Source: Lutraria lutraria
Taxonomy: Eukaryota > Mollusca > Bivalvia > Venerida > Mactridae
Length of the DNA: 64,000 bases
Direction: 5' to 3'
Assembly: GCA_964023205.1 (NCBI GenBank)
Contig: OZ026844.1
Coordinates: 30,241,326-30,305,325, forward strand
The notes below the pieces were generated by a model. The model was not told the DNA's origin and did no database searches. It was given only the letters and a program-made list of their open reading frames with translations. Below are positions 26,190 to 37,200 of this stretch, in pieces. Numbering within the stretch: the stretch's first letter is position 1; every line of letters begins with the position of its first letter. The position numbers were made by a program, and so were the translations under genes.

Positions 26190-26683
26190 TAGGGGTGGGC
26201 CGATGCATCGAAATATCGATGCATTGCGATCCTAAGTGTCCCGATAGTAAAAGTCTCGATCCAATAATTATCGCCGATAGTTAGCTCAACTATCAACAGT
26301 TACAATAGTTTCCTTCTTTTAAAGTTTATTATTAATCTAAAACAATTCCTGTTGCATCTCGTTACAAAAATAATTGTTGATAAGCACAGACATCAAACAA
26401 AAGCACACATTTCAGTATTTGAACTGAGTTTTATTAATCTATTTCTGTCCAATTCATTTTAAATCATTTCCACAAACATTTTAGCATATATTTACAGCAA
26501 AGTTGTATCTTACACTGTGCAAATTTGCATTTACAAGTTAATCTCTGTGGTTGTCAAATCTTGGCAATAACTATTGCAATAGTATCGCAATAGTTACCAG
26601 CAATAGCAATAGTATCGCAATAGTACTTTCAGCAATATCAATAGTATTGCAATAGCAAAAACTGGACCCAAAAGTCACCCCTA
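26190..26683. mobile_element. hAT-type MITE present only in the left arm
   Basis: The element starts TAGGGGTG and ends CACCCCTA. It is flanked by 8-bp direct repeats with one mismatch (CCTGTTAC at 26182-26189, CCTGATAC at 26684-26691). TIRs of this form and 8-bp duplications are diagnostic of hAT elements. The interior is noncoding, with 'atgcatcgaaatatcgatgcat' near the left end and several 'agcaatagtatcgcaatag' units near the right. The corresponding place in the right arm (about 36020-36030) is empty. Confidence 0.85.
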
Positions 26684-27899
26684 CCTGATACCCTAAGTAT
26701 CAAATAGATTTAAGAACTTAGATATATTAATCATAGAACTCCAAAGAACATGAAAACCACATTCCTCAAATTTTTAAAACTATCTGCATACCGGCACATA
26801 CACATCATTGAGAGTTAAGAACTCTATATTATTATCTTCCTCCAGTTGTTCCATTGGTCCTCTGGTTTGTTCTTTTACATTCCTAATTAAAGTCCTCCAG
26901 AAGACTTCACAATTTTTGACTGAAGTTAAATATTACCAGCCAAAAAAAGTGCTCCACTGGAGGGTGTGGTCAACTCTAATACACTATACTGTCTATCCTA
27001 CACCTACCACCCTCAGACCTAACCTACACTCTAACCTAACTTCTATCTATCAGCACACAACTTACAACTATAGCAAGTAGACAATACATGTATGTACCAT
27101 AACAAACCCTACAACTAATGCTATCCAATACTAACACACTTATGATACTAAATATTAAAAAGAATAAAAAACACTAACTGATACCCGAATACAAATACAG
27201 ATACAAATCATAGAACTGTGACTACTATCTACAGTACTTCTGTGTGATAAGCAATCAATTCCACAACTACTACTAGCTCTAAATAATAATATCTTAGGCA
27301 TATACAATCATTGATGACCATTCAAATCTGCTAATCATACATTATGAACAACCCTCTGTATCAAACTACCATCATTTTAAACTTTTCCTGGCATTGACCA
27401 GTACTTCCTTGATTACTTTAAGACTGGTAGAACTTGTAAATGCAAGAATGCAGTCTTCAGGTTTTCTACAAAGAAACAACACATAACTGCATGAAAACTG
27501 TATTCCATATTCAAAATGTACAATGCATGTTAATCAAGTTCAACTAATACAAATAACATTACCTTCACTGGCAAAAAATCGGAAACAAGAAATTTAGTAC
27601 CTAATTCAGATTAAACCATCAATCTTTGCAAAACAGAACATCACCAGAACTGTACAAAAAACTGTCAATGCAGACTAAAGTGGAAAAACCTAGTATGCTG
27701 ACTCACCTAATGTAAACTAATCAATAAGAAGTGAAAATTATCAAATCATACAAAAATTTACTATCATAATTATATACCAACCACCATACTTACTAGTACT
27801 ACACTGAAGTTTACAACAACATGATGACAGATACTAAATTACCTACACTACTATCAATTACCTGAAAATAAAATATATACATATAGACATGTATATATA

Positions 27900-29522
27900 T
27901 CAATAATGAAAGAATTTATGGAAATTAGGATGATTCTTATTCACATGTACCATAGCAGTCCTGGGAGGACAGTAATCAGGGGTCCTGCTCCAGTGATACC
28001 TAGACCTGGAATAATAAGAGGGATGAGAATACTGGTTAGAGCTACTGCTGCTGTATCTGGGTCTCTTAGTCTGGGAATGACCTTCCTCAGGACTATGGGA
28101 TCTCTTCTTACTCCTCCTATATACCTCACCATCATCAATACTTACCTTAACATTATCAATACCTACAGTAGCAGCTTTCTTATATTCAGCTGCATCAGTT
28201 TCTGACTCTTTCTCCCAATCAGAAAGCTGTTTCCACATCTCAGTATTCATACTGAAAATAATTTATTACAACATACATTTTGACTGTCATGTAATTTAAA
28301 CTATTTATAATCAGGATGCTGTGTATGCCCATTATATCAAAATGAGTCACACAACAGTATAACTCATTTGACTTGATTAAAAAAATGACACCATGGTCAC
28401 TGACAAAGTCTTATGAACCTCAAAACTGACTGGGAGAACATTGTATCAATTATATTATATAAAATATATCACACTATATGAAATATACACTGACATAATT
28501 ATATTATATAAAATATACACTGACATGAACATATTTTTTGCCAACAGTCTACAATACACTCCGTATATACAGGCCTGTAGGAGCAGCTAAAATTACACCC
28601 CTAGCTACCCTGTTCCTACAGACCTGTGATAAAATAAGAAATTAAGTAGTTCATACAATGTTCCCCAAAGCTCTGGATATTCATTGGAAGAACTTGGGAA
28701 CGACTTCGATGTGCCAGCAAACTTGGAATCAAAACTGAAAAATTGAACACCTCCACCAATGAAATTTTGCATACAATTTGACTGAAATAACTAACACACA
28801 TATTGTGACCATTCGATTCATTGCCTCACAGGAAGAATTTCCCACCACATTTTATACTGATCCTGACAACCAACAACTGTATCGCTCGATATATATAATT
28901 TTTATCATCCACCATGGATGTAAAGTATGTAACTAAGGAAGCGGTTGAAACCGGAAGTGGATTAAAATATCAAAAATACTTATTATTACAGTTATGACAC
29001 ACTGTCTATTGTCGTATTGATCTATATATATATATACTTGAACATCAGGCAACAACTAAGCAAGGTTGTATAAGAAGCGTTTTCTATTAAACCATATACG
29101 AAGCACAAACAAGAAACAATTATCCTGAGAAACCGGAAGTTGGACAAACATAGCAACTGCATCAGTCGTAGAGACAACAATAAGAAAGCATTAATCCGTA
29201 TTTTTAATAGTGTTGGTTATTACAGGGCCATATACACAGCATGGACTATACAACAAATTATCAAGTATCAAAAAGGGATAGATAAATGACAAATAACAGT
29301 GCAATCAAACAGTTTAAGAACCGCGAACAATTTGAAATTCTGGCCCTGTCCTTGGAAACGATCGATTCACATATAAACATCACAATTAAACGATGTTATT
29401 GAAATAAATCAGGCCATTTTCGATGTATTAAGGTGCCAAAAGTGTACACAAACTACTTACGAGTCATATGACAAACTGTCATTCGGAAATGTAGCTGAAA
29501 ACTCAACAATTTCAGTATTCAT
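27900..29522 (-). CDS. Uncharacterised Ser/Arg/Tyr-rich protein, left copy
   Basis: Proposed exons on the minus strand are 29522-29461 (start ATG, 62 nt), 28734-28624 (111 nt) and 28251-27900 (352 nt, stop TGA). The junctions are GT-AG and phase-consistent, giving about 174 residues. Exon 1 encodes MNTEIVEFSATFPNDSLSYD, exon 2 a Ser-rich piece ending PELWGTLYELL, and exon 3 begins MNTEMWKQLSDWEKESETDA. Exon 3 continues with a basic, nuclear-signal-like segment (RRSKKRSHSPEE), a SSSSSN/YYSRSRY region and a C-terminus rich in His, Asn and Phe. There is no recognised domain; composition suggests a nuclear or RNA-associated protein, which is inference. A strong donor AAG|GTAAGT lies inside exon 3 (exon end 28146), so shorter spliced forms ending in downstream exons are possible. 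The paralogue at 33101-34776 is nearly identical in exon 3. Confidence 0.6.
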
Positions 29523-29650
29523 AGTGAGAGAGATTTTTGTACAACTTTCTTAGGCAAATGCTCAAGAGGTTATGGGCGGGGCGTCGACTCGCCGGTTTAT
29601 ATAGGGTACCAAGATGTGGGCGGGGCTAATGAACATCCAATCAAACCACG
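29523..29650 (-). promoter_or_regulatory. TATA/GC-box promoter of the left copy
   Basis: On the minus strand a TATATAAA (29596-29603 on plus as tttatata) lies about 75 bp upstream of the ATG. GC boxes flank it: 'gggcggggcgtcg' between TATA and ATG and 'gtgggcggggct' further upstream. The same arrangement is conserved in the right arm. Confidence 0.7.
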
Positions 29651-30275
29651 GCTTTCCAATTACGACCAATCAAAATCGAATAAAGATGTCAGTAACATCT
29701 GTTTACGATTTGTGTTTTTGTCTGGTGTCTAAATTAGAATAATTTCGCAAATGGTTCAAAAGATGAATGTACCAATCAGCATACAACATTAATCGAATCT
29801 GTATGCAGAACAAATATTAGTTATTAACTTCTAATATTTACTTATTTCGTTAATAATTATATTTTTGTATCATCTGCAGGTGTAAAAGATCACTGAAAAT
29901 GATGAAAAAGTCGACATTTCACCAGTGTACGGTGTCGTTAACATAAAATATCTCCCGGACAGATAGAATACTGTATGTCGGATTTGTAAGAGAGCAATTT
30001 TCTGATTTTTCTTGAAGATTAGTTAAAAATTGTCTTTAATAAGGTGATACTTAAAACACACCTACAGATGAAGCAATTGAAATGCTTGGTGAGGTGTCAT
30101 AAGTGGTATTTTTTGTTTATTTCACATTATGATATATAGTCTCGATTTTGAAGTTTGATATTGTTTCCTCTTTTTTACATTAAATATCATTAACAAGATA
30201 AAACAGTATACATTCGAACATATGACCCATCATCATCAACCGACGTTCTGGACAACGTACACGTCTCAAATGTTT

Positions 30276-32354
30276 ATATTGTTGAATTCCTAGAAGTATT
30301 AACATCTTGATTGTCACTAGATTTATATGTACGAATATGGAATCCAATAAGTGAAATCAGAGACATGCATAGATAAAATATCTATGTCTCTGGTACAATG
30401 TCATCTGTGAAATACCTTGGACTTTTTATTCAATGTCAGGTGAACAAATTGTTGATAATATATTAATTAATTATTAATTGTATCCAAGAGTTAGAAAGAT
30501 TGTATGTTCTGCTTTTATAACCTGTCATTTTGACTACTCATGTTCCTCTTGCTATGAGGGTTTAAATGTTTCACTTAAGAAGAAACTTCAGATTATGCAA
30601 AATAAAGTGATAATTAAGATTCATGCATAACTATGGCAATAGAGAGCACTTATCTAGCTTAGATTTTTGTCAGTTATAAAAATTCTGTCAGTTGAAAAAA
30701 GAGTAAAACAACTTAAGAAGACTTCATCATATGTATATAAAATCTTCCACAAGACCAGTCCTTCAATTTTATCTAGTTAAGAAATTTGCTCGTGTACAAG
30801 ATGCATCTTTTTACAGGACAGTTCTTTTAACTTCATATTACCTAGATATACACAATTATAATGTTGGTCTGACCACATTGGAACCACTATGTGCAGTGCT
30901 TCAAAACACTGGAATTCACTTCCTGGTCATATAAAAAACTCAGTAAGTCTTAAGATTTTTAAATGTTCTCAAAGCTCATCTAATCAAAGAACTGTAGCTG
31001 TAAAACCGTTTGTGATGTATACCGATTTATGTGATATGTTTTTATGTTTTTTAAGATCAAACCAATTTTTATTATTAATATATAGATACTTTCATTTTTT
31101 CTATATGTTGGACCCCATTGGAAATAAGTCCCAGGACTTAATGGGCTATTCATTGTTTCAGTACATTATTATATTTTTTGTAAAATTTCTCTTATTCAAA
31201 ACATGGATTATTTTGTGTACAAATTTCTTTATCGTTACTTTATTGTGTATATAAGATAAGATTTATTTAAAGTCGGTAAGACAATAACAGTGTAACATAA
31301 GCCACATAAGAGCTTAAATTGAGCATGACATTGCTATAATGTTTAATTCAGTTAAAATAGTTTCATAAGTTTAACTAATATGATTGGCATAGTGTATTTA
31401 AATAATATTTTACCCATGTCTTTTGACAATTAATGTATAAATTTATGCATTTTGCAGTAATGATGACTGTGGTGTCTTCCTATAACACATTTATGACAAG
31501 GACCACATTGAAAATTTATAAAAGTTTATAAAAAACTCTTATTTGTGTTATCTTTGACATATAATGTTGATTGACAGTACATGTTGTGAATTGTGTGTTT
31601 TGATTATGACTGCCATGTATATAGTTAAATTGTACATAAATCTATCAATAAATTTAGATCTATCTATAACTATCTATAAGGAACATTTTTTACAGTCCAT
31701 TTAGCTTCTACAATTCAATTATTTTAAACATGTCTGTATATTTCCATATTTTCAGATAGATAGTAAAATATTTTTATTTCTCATGGCAATTCAGACTACT
31801 TCTCTTTGTTGATGCAGTATTGATTTCATCATAACATCAAAACATTATAATTATTTCATTGTTAATTTATGTATATAAATATACTGTGATAAGCATGTTT
31901 AATTTTTTATTATCATTCTTAATTTATAATCAGCATTATCGTATTTATTTATGGCAAATAGGATAATTTTTACTCATTCGAAGTATTATTTTTCATTTTT
32001 ATCAAATGTTTACATGTTTGTCTACAATGTTCTATTTATCTTACTATAATAGCTATTTAACTGTGATAAGTAATTTTATTTATTTAATATATACCTGTTC
32101 ATATAATTTATTCCCAAATGTGATATTTTCCTATGTCATACAACACTATATATCAAGGACCACAATGGAAATAAGGGTTCCTCTGAACCCTTTCTTGTGT
32201 TATAATCCTTGACATTTAATGTTGATTTTACATGGCTGTTTTTATTAATTCATGCGTACACATGTATCAATTTACTGTTTTTGTATGTTTTAATGTTATT
32301 ATTGCCATGTAAATGTTCATTTTATGTCGAAATAAATCTATCTATCTAACTAAA
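30276..32354 (+). mobile_element. LINE 3' fragments forming the spacer of the inverted duplication
   Basis: From about 30480 to 31000 a broken plus-strand frame shows the C-terminal end of a non-LTR reverse transcriptase ORF. It reads, in pieces, HFDYSCSSCYEGL, LQIMQNKVI, SVEKRVKQL, YKIFHKTS and KHWNSLPGHIKNS, with stops and frameshifts between. Typical LINE 3' tails follow and recur: 'gacccca.tggaaataag' at about 31110, 'gaccacattgaaaat' at about 31500 and 'gaccacaatggaaataag' at about 32157. The last ends in 'aataaatctatctatctaac'. So at least three truncated 3' ends of one LINE family are nested or arranged in tandem. None is intact. A 35-bp palindrome sits at 30358-30392. Confidence 0.7.
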
Positions 32355-32984
32355 CAGTCTGGTAGACGTGCGTTGGCCAGAACGTCGGTTAATTGATGAG
32401 AGTGGGTCATATATGTTGGTATACTAGCTGTTTTATCCTATTTTTGATACTTTAATGTACAAATGTGGTAACAATCAAACTTCGAAGTCGAATCTAATGT
32501 GAAATAAACAAAAAATACCACTTATGACACCTCACCAAGCATTTCAATTGCTTTATCTATTGGTGTGTTTTAAGTATCACCTTATTAAAGACATATTTTA
32601 ACTAATCTTCAAGAAAAATCAGAAAATTGCTCTCTTACAAATTCGACATACAGTATTCTATCTGTCCGGGAGATATTTTATGGTAACGATACCCTACACT
32701 GGTAAAATGTCGACTTTTTCATCATTTTCAGTGATCTTTTACACCTGCAGATGATCCAAAAATAGAATTATTAACGAAATAAGTGAATATTAGAAGTTAT
32801 TTATTAATATTTGTTCTGCATACAGATTGGATTAATGTTGTATGCTGATCGGTGCATTCATCTTTTTAACCATTTGCGAAATTATTCTAATTTAGACACC
32901 AGACAAAAACACAAATCGTAAACAGATGTTACTGCATCTTTATACGATTTTGATTGGTCGTAATTTGAAAGCCGTGCTTTGATT

Positions 32985-33100
32985 GGATGTTCATTAGCCC
33001 CGCCCACATCTTGGTACCCTATATAAACCGGCGAGCCGACGCCCCGCCCATAACCTCTTGAGCATTTGCCTAAGAAAGTTGTACAAAAATCTCTCTCACT
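32985..33100 (+). promoter_or_regulatory. TATA/GC-box promoter of the right copy
   Basis: TATATAAA at 33020-33027 lies about 75 bp before the ATG at 33101. 'agccccgcccacatc' stands upstream and 'gccccgcccataac' between TATA and ATG. Both are mirrored in the left arm. Confidence 0.7.
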
Positions 33101-34776
33101 ATGAACACTGAAATTGTTGAGTTTTCAGCTACATTTCCGAATGACAGTTTGTCATATGACTCGTAAGTAGTTTCTGTACACTTTTGGCACCTTAACACAT
33201 CGAAAATGGCCTGATTTATTTCAATAACATCGTTTAATTGTGATGTTTATATGTGAATCGATCGTTTCCAAGGACAGGGCCAGCATTTCAAATTGTTCGC
33301 GGTTCTTAAACTGTTTGATTGCACTGTTATTTGTCACTTATCTATCCCTTTTTGATACTTGATAATTTGTTGTATAGTCCATGCTGTGTATATGGCCCTG
33401 TAATAACCAACACTATTAAAAATACGGATTAATGCTTTCTTATTGTTGTCTCTACGACTGATGCGGTTGCTATGTTTGTCCAACTTCCGGTTTCTCAGGA
33501 TAATTGTTTCTTGTTTGTGCTTCGTATATGGTTTAATATAATTATGGTTCTTATACAACCTTGCTTAGTTGTTGCCTGATGTTCAAGTATATATTTATTG
33601 ATCAATACGACAATAGACAGTATGTCATAACTGTAACAATACTGAGTATTGTTGATATTTTAATCCACTTCCGGTTTCAACCGCTGTCTTAGTTACCTAC
33701 TTCACATCCATGGTGGATGATATAAATTATATATATCGAGCGATACAGTTGTTGGTTGTCAGGATCAGTATAAAATGTGGCAGAACATTCTTCCTGTGAG
33801 GCAATGAATCGAATGGTCACAATGTGTGTTAGTTATATTTCAGTCAAATTGTATGCAAAATTTCATTGGTGGAGGTGTTTAATTTTTCAGTTTTGATTCC
33901 AAGTTTGCTGGCACATCGAAGTCGTTCCCAAGTTCTTCCAATGAATATCCAGAGCTTTGGGGAACATTGTATGAACTACTTTATTTTTGTGTGAAAATTG
34001 CTTATTGTATCACAGCTAGGTCCGTAGGAACGGGGGGGTGGGGGTAGCTAGGGGGGTGATTTTAGCTGTTCCTACAGCCCTGTATCAACAGATTGTATTG
34101 TGAACTGTTGGCAAAAAATCTATATATTTGTTCATGACAGTGCATATTTCATAAAGTGTATTATATTTTATATAATATAATGGATACAGTATATGTTCTC
34201 CCAGTCAGATTTGTCAATTTGAAATGAGCCAAAAGTAGATAGTCTATAGGCCTACTGCTAGTGAACATGGTTTCATTTTTTAATCAAGTCACATGATTTA
34301 ATATTGTGTGACACATTTTGATACAATGTATGGGCATACAAATTATCCTGATTATTAATAGTTTAAATCACATGACAACTGAATATTTCAGTCAAAATGT
34401 ATGTTGTGATAAATTATTTTTCAGTATGAGTACTGAGATGTGGAAACAGCTTTCTGATTGGGAGAAAGAGTCTGAAACTGATGCAGCTGAATATAAGAAA
34501 GCTGCTACTGTAGGTATTGATAATGTTAAGGTAAGTATTGATGATGGTGAGGTATATAGGAGGAGTAAGAAGAGATCCCACAGTCCTGAGGAAGGTCATT
34601 CCCAGACTAAGAGACCCAGATACAGCAGCAGTAGCTCTAACCAGTATTCTCGTCCCTCTTATTATTCCAGGTCTAGGTATCACTGGAGCAGGACCCCTGA
34701 TTACTGTCCTCCCAGGACTGCTATGGTACATGTGAATAAGAATCATCCTAATTTCCATAAATTCTTTCATTATTGA
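33101..34776 (+). CDS. Uncharacterised Ser/Arg/Tyr-rich protein, right copy
   Basis: Proposed exons are 33101-33162, 33891-34019 and 34425-34776 (stop TGA 34774-34776), phases 2 and 2, giving about 180 residues. The exon 1 protein is identical to that of the left copy. Exon 2 is 18 nt longer than in the left copy, and its end differs (ELLYFCVKIAYCITA against ELLNFLFYH). Exon 3 differs from the left copy by Ser/Asn after the internal Met and Arg/His in the NQYS(R/H)PS segment. The internal donor AAG|GTAAGT at 34530/34531 is phase 0. A phase-0 exon at 35193-35294 (33 codons then TAA, acceptor 'tttgtag') could be joined to it to give an alternative 132-residue form. The product is not recognised, and either copy could be the functional one. 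Confidence 0.6.
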
Positions 34777-36110
34777 TATATACATGTCTATATGTATATA
34801 TTTTATTTTCAGGTAATTGATAGTAGTGTAGGTAATTTAGTATCTGTCATCATGTTGTTGTGAACTTCAGTGTAGTACTTAAGTAAGTATGGTGGTTGGT
34901 ATATATGATAATAAATTTTTGTATGATTTGATAATATTCACTTCTTATTGATTAGTTTACATAAGGTGTGTCAGCATACTAGATTTTTCCATTTTAGTCT
35001 GCATTGACAGTTTTTGTACAGCTCTGGTGATGTTCTGTTCTACAAATATTGATGGTTTAATCTTAATTATTTCTGATTTTTTTCCAGTGAAGGTAATGAA
35101 TGCATTAAATGTGATTTGTATTAATGGATTAACATGCATTGTACATTTTGAATATGGAATATAATTATCAGTTATGTGTTGTTTGTTTGTAGAAATTTAA
35201 CCTGAAGACTGCATTCTTGCATTTACAAGTATATCCTACCAGTCTTAAAGTAATCAAGGAAGTACTGGTCAATGCCAGGAAAAGTTTTGTTTAAAATAAT
35301 GGTAGTTTGATACTGAGGGTTGTTCATAATGTATGATTAGCAGATTTGAATGATCACCATTAATTGTATATGCCTAAGATATTATTATTTAGAGCTAGTA
35401 GTAGTTGTAGAATTGATTGCTTATCACACAGAAGGACTATAGATAGTAGTCACAGTTCTATGATTTGTATCTGTATTTGTACTTGGGTATCAGTTAGTGT
35501 TTTTTGTTCTTTTAATTTTTTAGTATTATAAGTGTGTTAGTATTGGATAGCCTTAGTTGTAGGGTTTGTTATGGTACATACATGTTTTGTCTACTTACTA
35601 TAGTTGTAAGTACTTTTTTAATATTTAGGGGAGATTTAGGTCAGAAATTGTGTGCTGATAGATAGAAGTTAGGTTAGAGTGTAGGTTAGGTCTGAGGGTG
35701 GTAGGTGTAGGATAGACAGTATAGTGTATTAGAGTTGACCACACCCTCCAGTGGAGCACTTTTTTTGGCTGGTAATATTTAACTTCAGTCAAAAATTGTG
35801 AAGTCTTCTGGAGGACTTTAATAAGGAATCTACCAGAGGAGGATCTGTGAACGGAACATCTGGAGGAGGATAAAAGAGTTACTCTCAATGATGTGTATGC
35901 TGAATGCCCCAGCTGTTTTCATATTCTTTGAAGCTGTCAGTATAGTAAATTAATATTTTCCTTCTATAAAATGGTTATTTTTAGCTCTTAAAGTTAAATA
36001 TATCTAATACTTAGGGTAAAACAGGGCATCAAGTTTTGAATAAATTTCAGTATTTCAGAGAAAGGACAGTATTTTTAATAAATCCTTGTAAATTCCTATA
36101 CATATAAGGG

Positions 36111-36546
36111 ATGCTTGCTACAGTTTTCACATAGACATTAGGCAGAGCGAAAACTGTTTCACATATTTTTTAATCTTGGCATGATCATAGCATAAAATTA
36201 TGATAACAGAAATAATTTAATCGAAAAAAAATTGGGGGTCACTGATCTCTTTTTGAGTATGACATAGCGACAACTTGATTTGACATTCGTTCAAATGTAC
36301 GCGACGTACCGCCATATTGCATTGTCATAACACGACGTGCGACATTGCAATACGACATTGCAACAACATGATACGACCCGCGACAACACGATACAACACT
36401 TGACAATGCAAAACAACAATTGTCAAAATGTCATATCGCATTGTCGTGTCGCAATGTCATGCATCGACTGGTGTTCACTTAAATCACTAAATGAATACTG
36501 GTATTCACTTTTAAAAAATATATACTAGTGAACTGTTACACATAAA
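36111..36546. other. AT-rich stretch ending in 'cgacattgcaatacgacatt' repeats
   Basis: No gene is seen. From about 36290 the sequence turns into short variants of 'gcgacattgcaatacga' and 'acacgatacaacac', which resume after the SINE at 36548-36770; that SINE seems to have inserted into the array. Confidence 0.5.
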
Positions 36547-36547
36547 G

Positions 36548-36770
36548 TGGGCCCGCGGTTAGCTCAGTGGTTAAGAGTTCAAACCCTGGGCGAGGCTCAC
36601 ACTGTCTGTGACAAATTTGACTGAAGATATTGCATCTAAAGTCCACCACCTCTGAATCATGTGGGGTGGTCTGGTATTAGCTTGCGTATCATAGAATGTG
36701 GTCAGTACTGGTTAAGGCCCAAATGAAATCCAGGGAAGCTGGAAGAAAATCTGAAGAAATAAATAATACG
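36548..36770 (+). mobile_element. tRNA-derived SINE inserted in a degenerate repeat array
   Basis: The head is 'gcccgcggttagctcagtggtt' (A box) and 'gagttcaaaccctgg' (B box), with the anticodon region shortened. The body is 'gcgaggctcacactgtctgtgac' and 'gactgaagatattgcatc', shared with the minus-strand SINE at 18415-18545. It ends near 'gaagaaataaataatacgac'. Confidence 0.7.
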
Positions 36771-37200
36771 ACATTACGATAATGCGTTATACAGTATCGT
36801 GTTTTTGCTATTGTACTGTCGCATTATTGTTATCATACTGTCGTATTATCAGTATTGTACTGTCGCGTTATCGTACTGTCGTATTATCAGTATCATACTG
36901 TCGTGTTGTCGTACATGTATTATCATACTGTCGCATTGTCTTATCGTCATCATACTGTCACGATGTCATCTCATCATTGTCATAATGTACGTCGCATTAT
37001 CGCCTTCTGGTGCGCCACAGTACAATAATGATAATGCGACAGAAAGATAGTACTATATCGCATTAGTAATGTGACACTCACTCACTGTACAATAACGATA
37101 ATACGACAGTACGAAAATCCGACAGTACGATATTGATCAATAAATTAATACGACAACGCAACAGTACGATAATGAAACACGATCGTATTATCATGTTTAT
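36771..37200. repeat. Degenerate array of TACTGTCG and TTATCGT words with mirrored second half
   Basis: From 36771 to about 36990 the text is made of shuffled 'tactgtcg', 'cgcattatcg', 'cgtattatcagta' words. From about 37020 to 37200 the complementary words 'acgataatacgacagtacga' dominate. The whole can therefore fold back on itself. There is no fixed period and no coding frame; the two frames reading through it are low-complexity (repeated SYCR/LSYCRI). Confidence 0.6.

Larger units (their letters stand above)
26098..30275. repeat. Left arm of a large inverted duplication
   Basis: The reverse complement of this arm aligns by eye to about 32355-36110 from end to end. The outer ends share 'tataggaatt' and 'ctttctctgaaatac'; the inner ends share 'accgacgttctgg' and 'tatgaccca'. 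It carries a minus-strand gene copy (27900-29522) with its promoter. The extra length compared with the right arm is largely the 494-bp hAT-like insertion at 26190-26683. Introns and flanks show many substitutions and small indels, so the duplication is not brand new. Confidence 0.85.
32355..36110. repeat. Right arm of the large inverted duplication
   Basis: This is the inverted partner of 26098-30275, shorter because it lacks the hAT-like MITE. It carries the plus-strand gene copy (33101-34776). The two genes point away from each other, with promoters on the inner side of each arm. Exon 3 differs at only about four positions from the left copy, while introns and flanks differ far more often. 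Confidence 0.85.
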
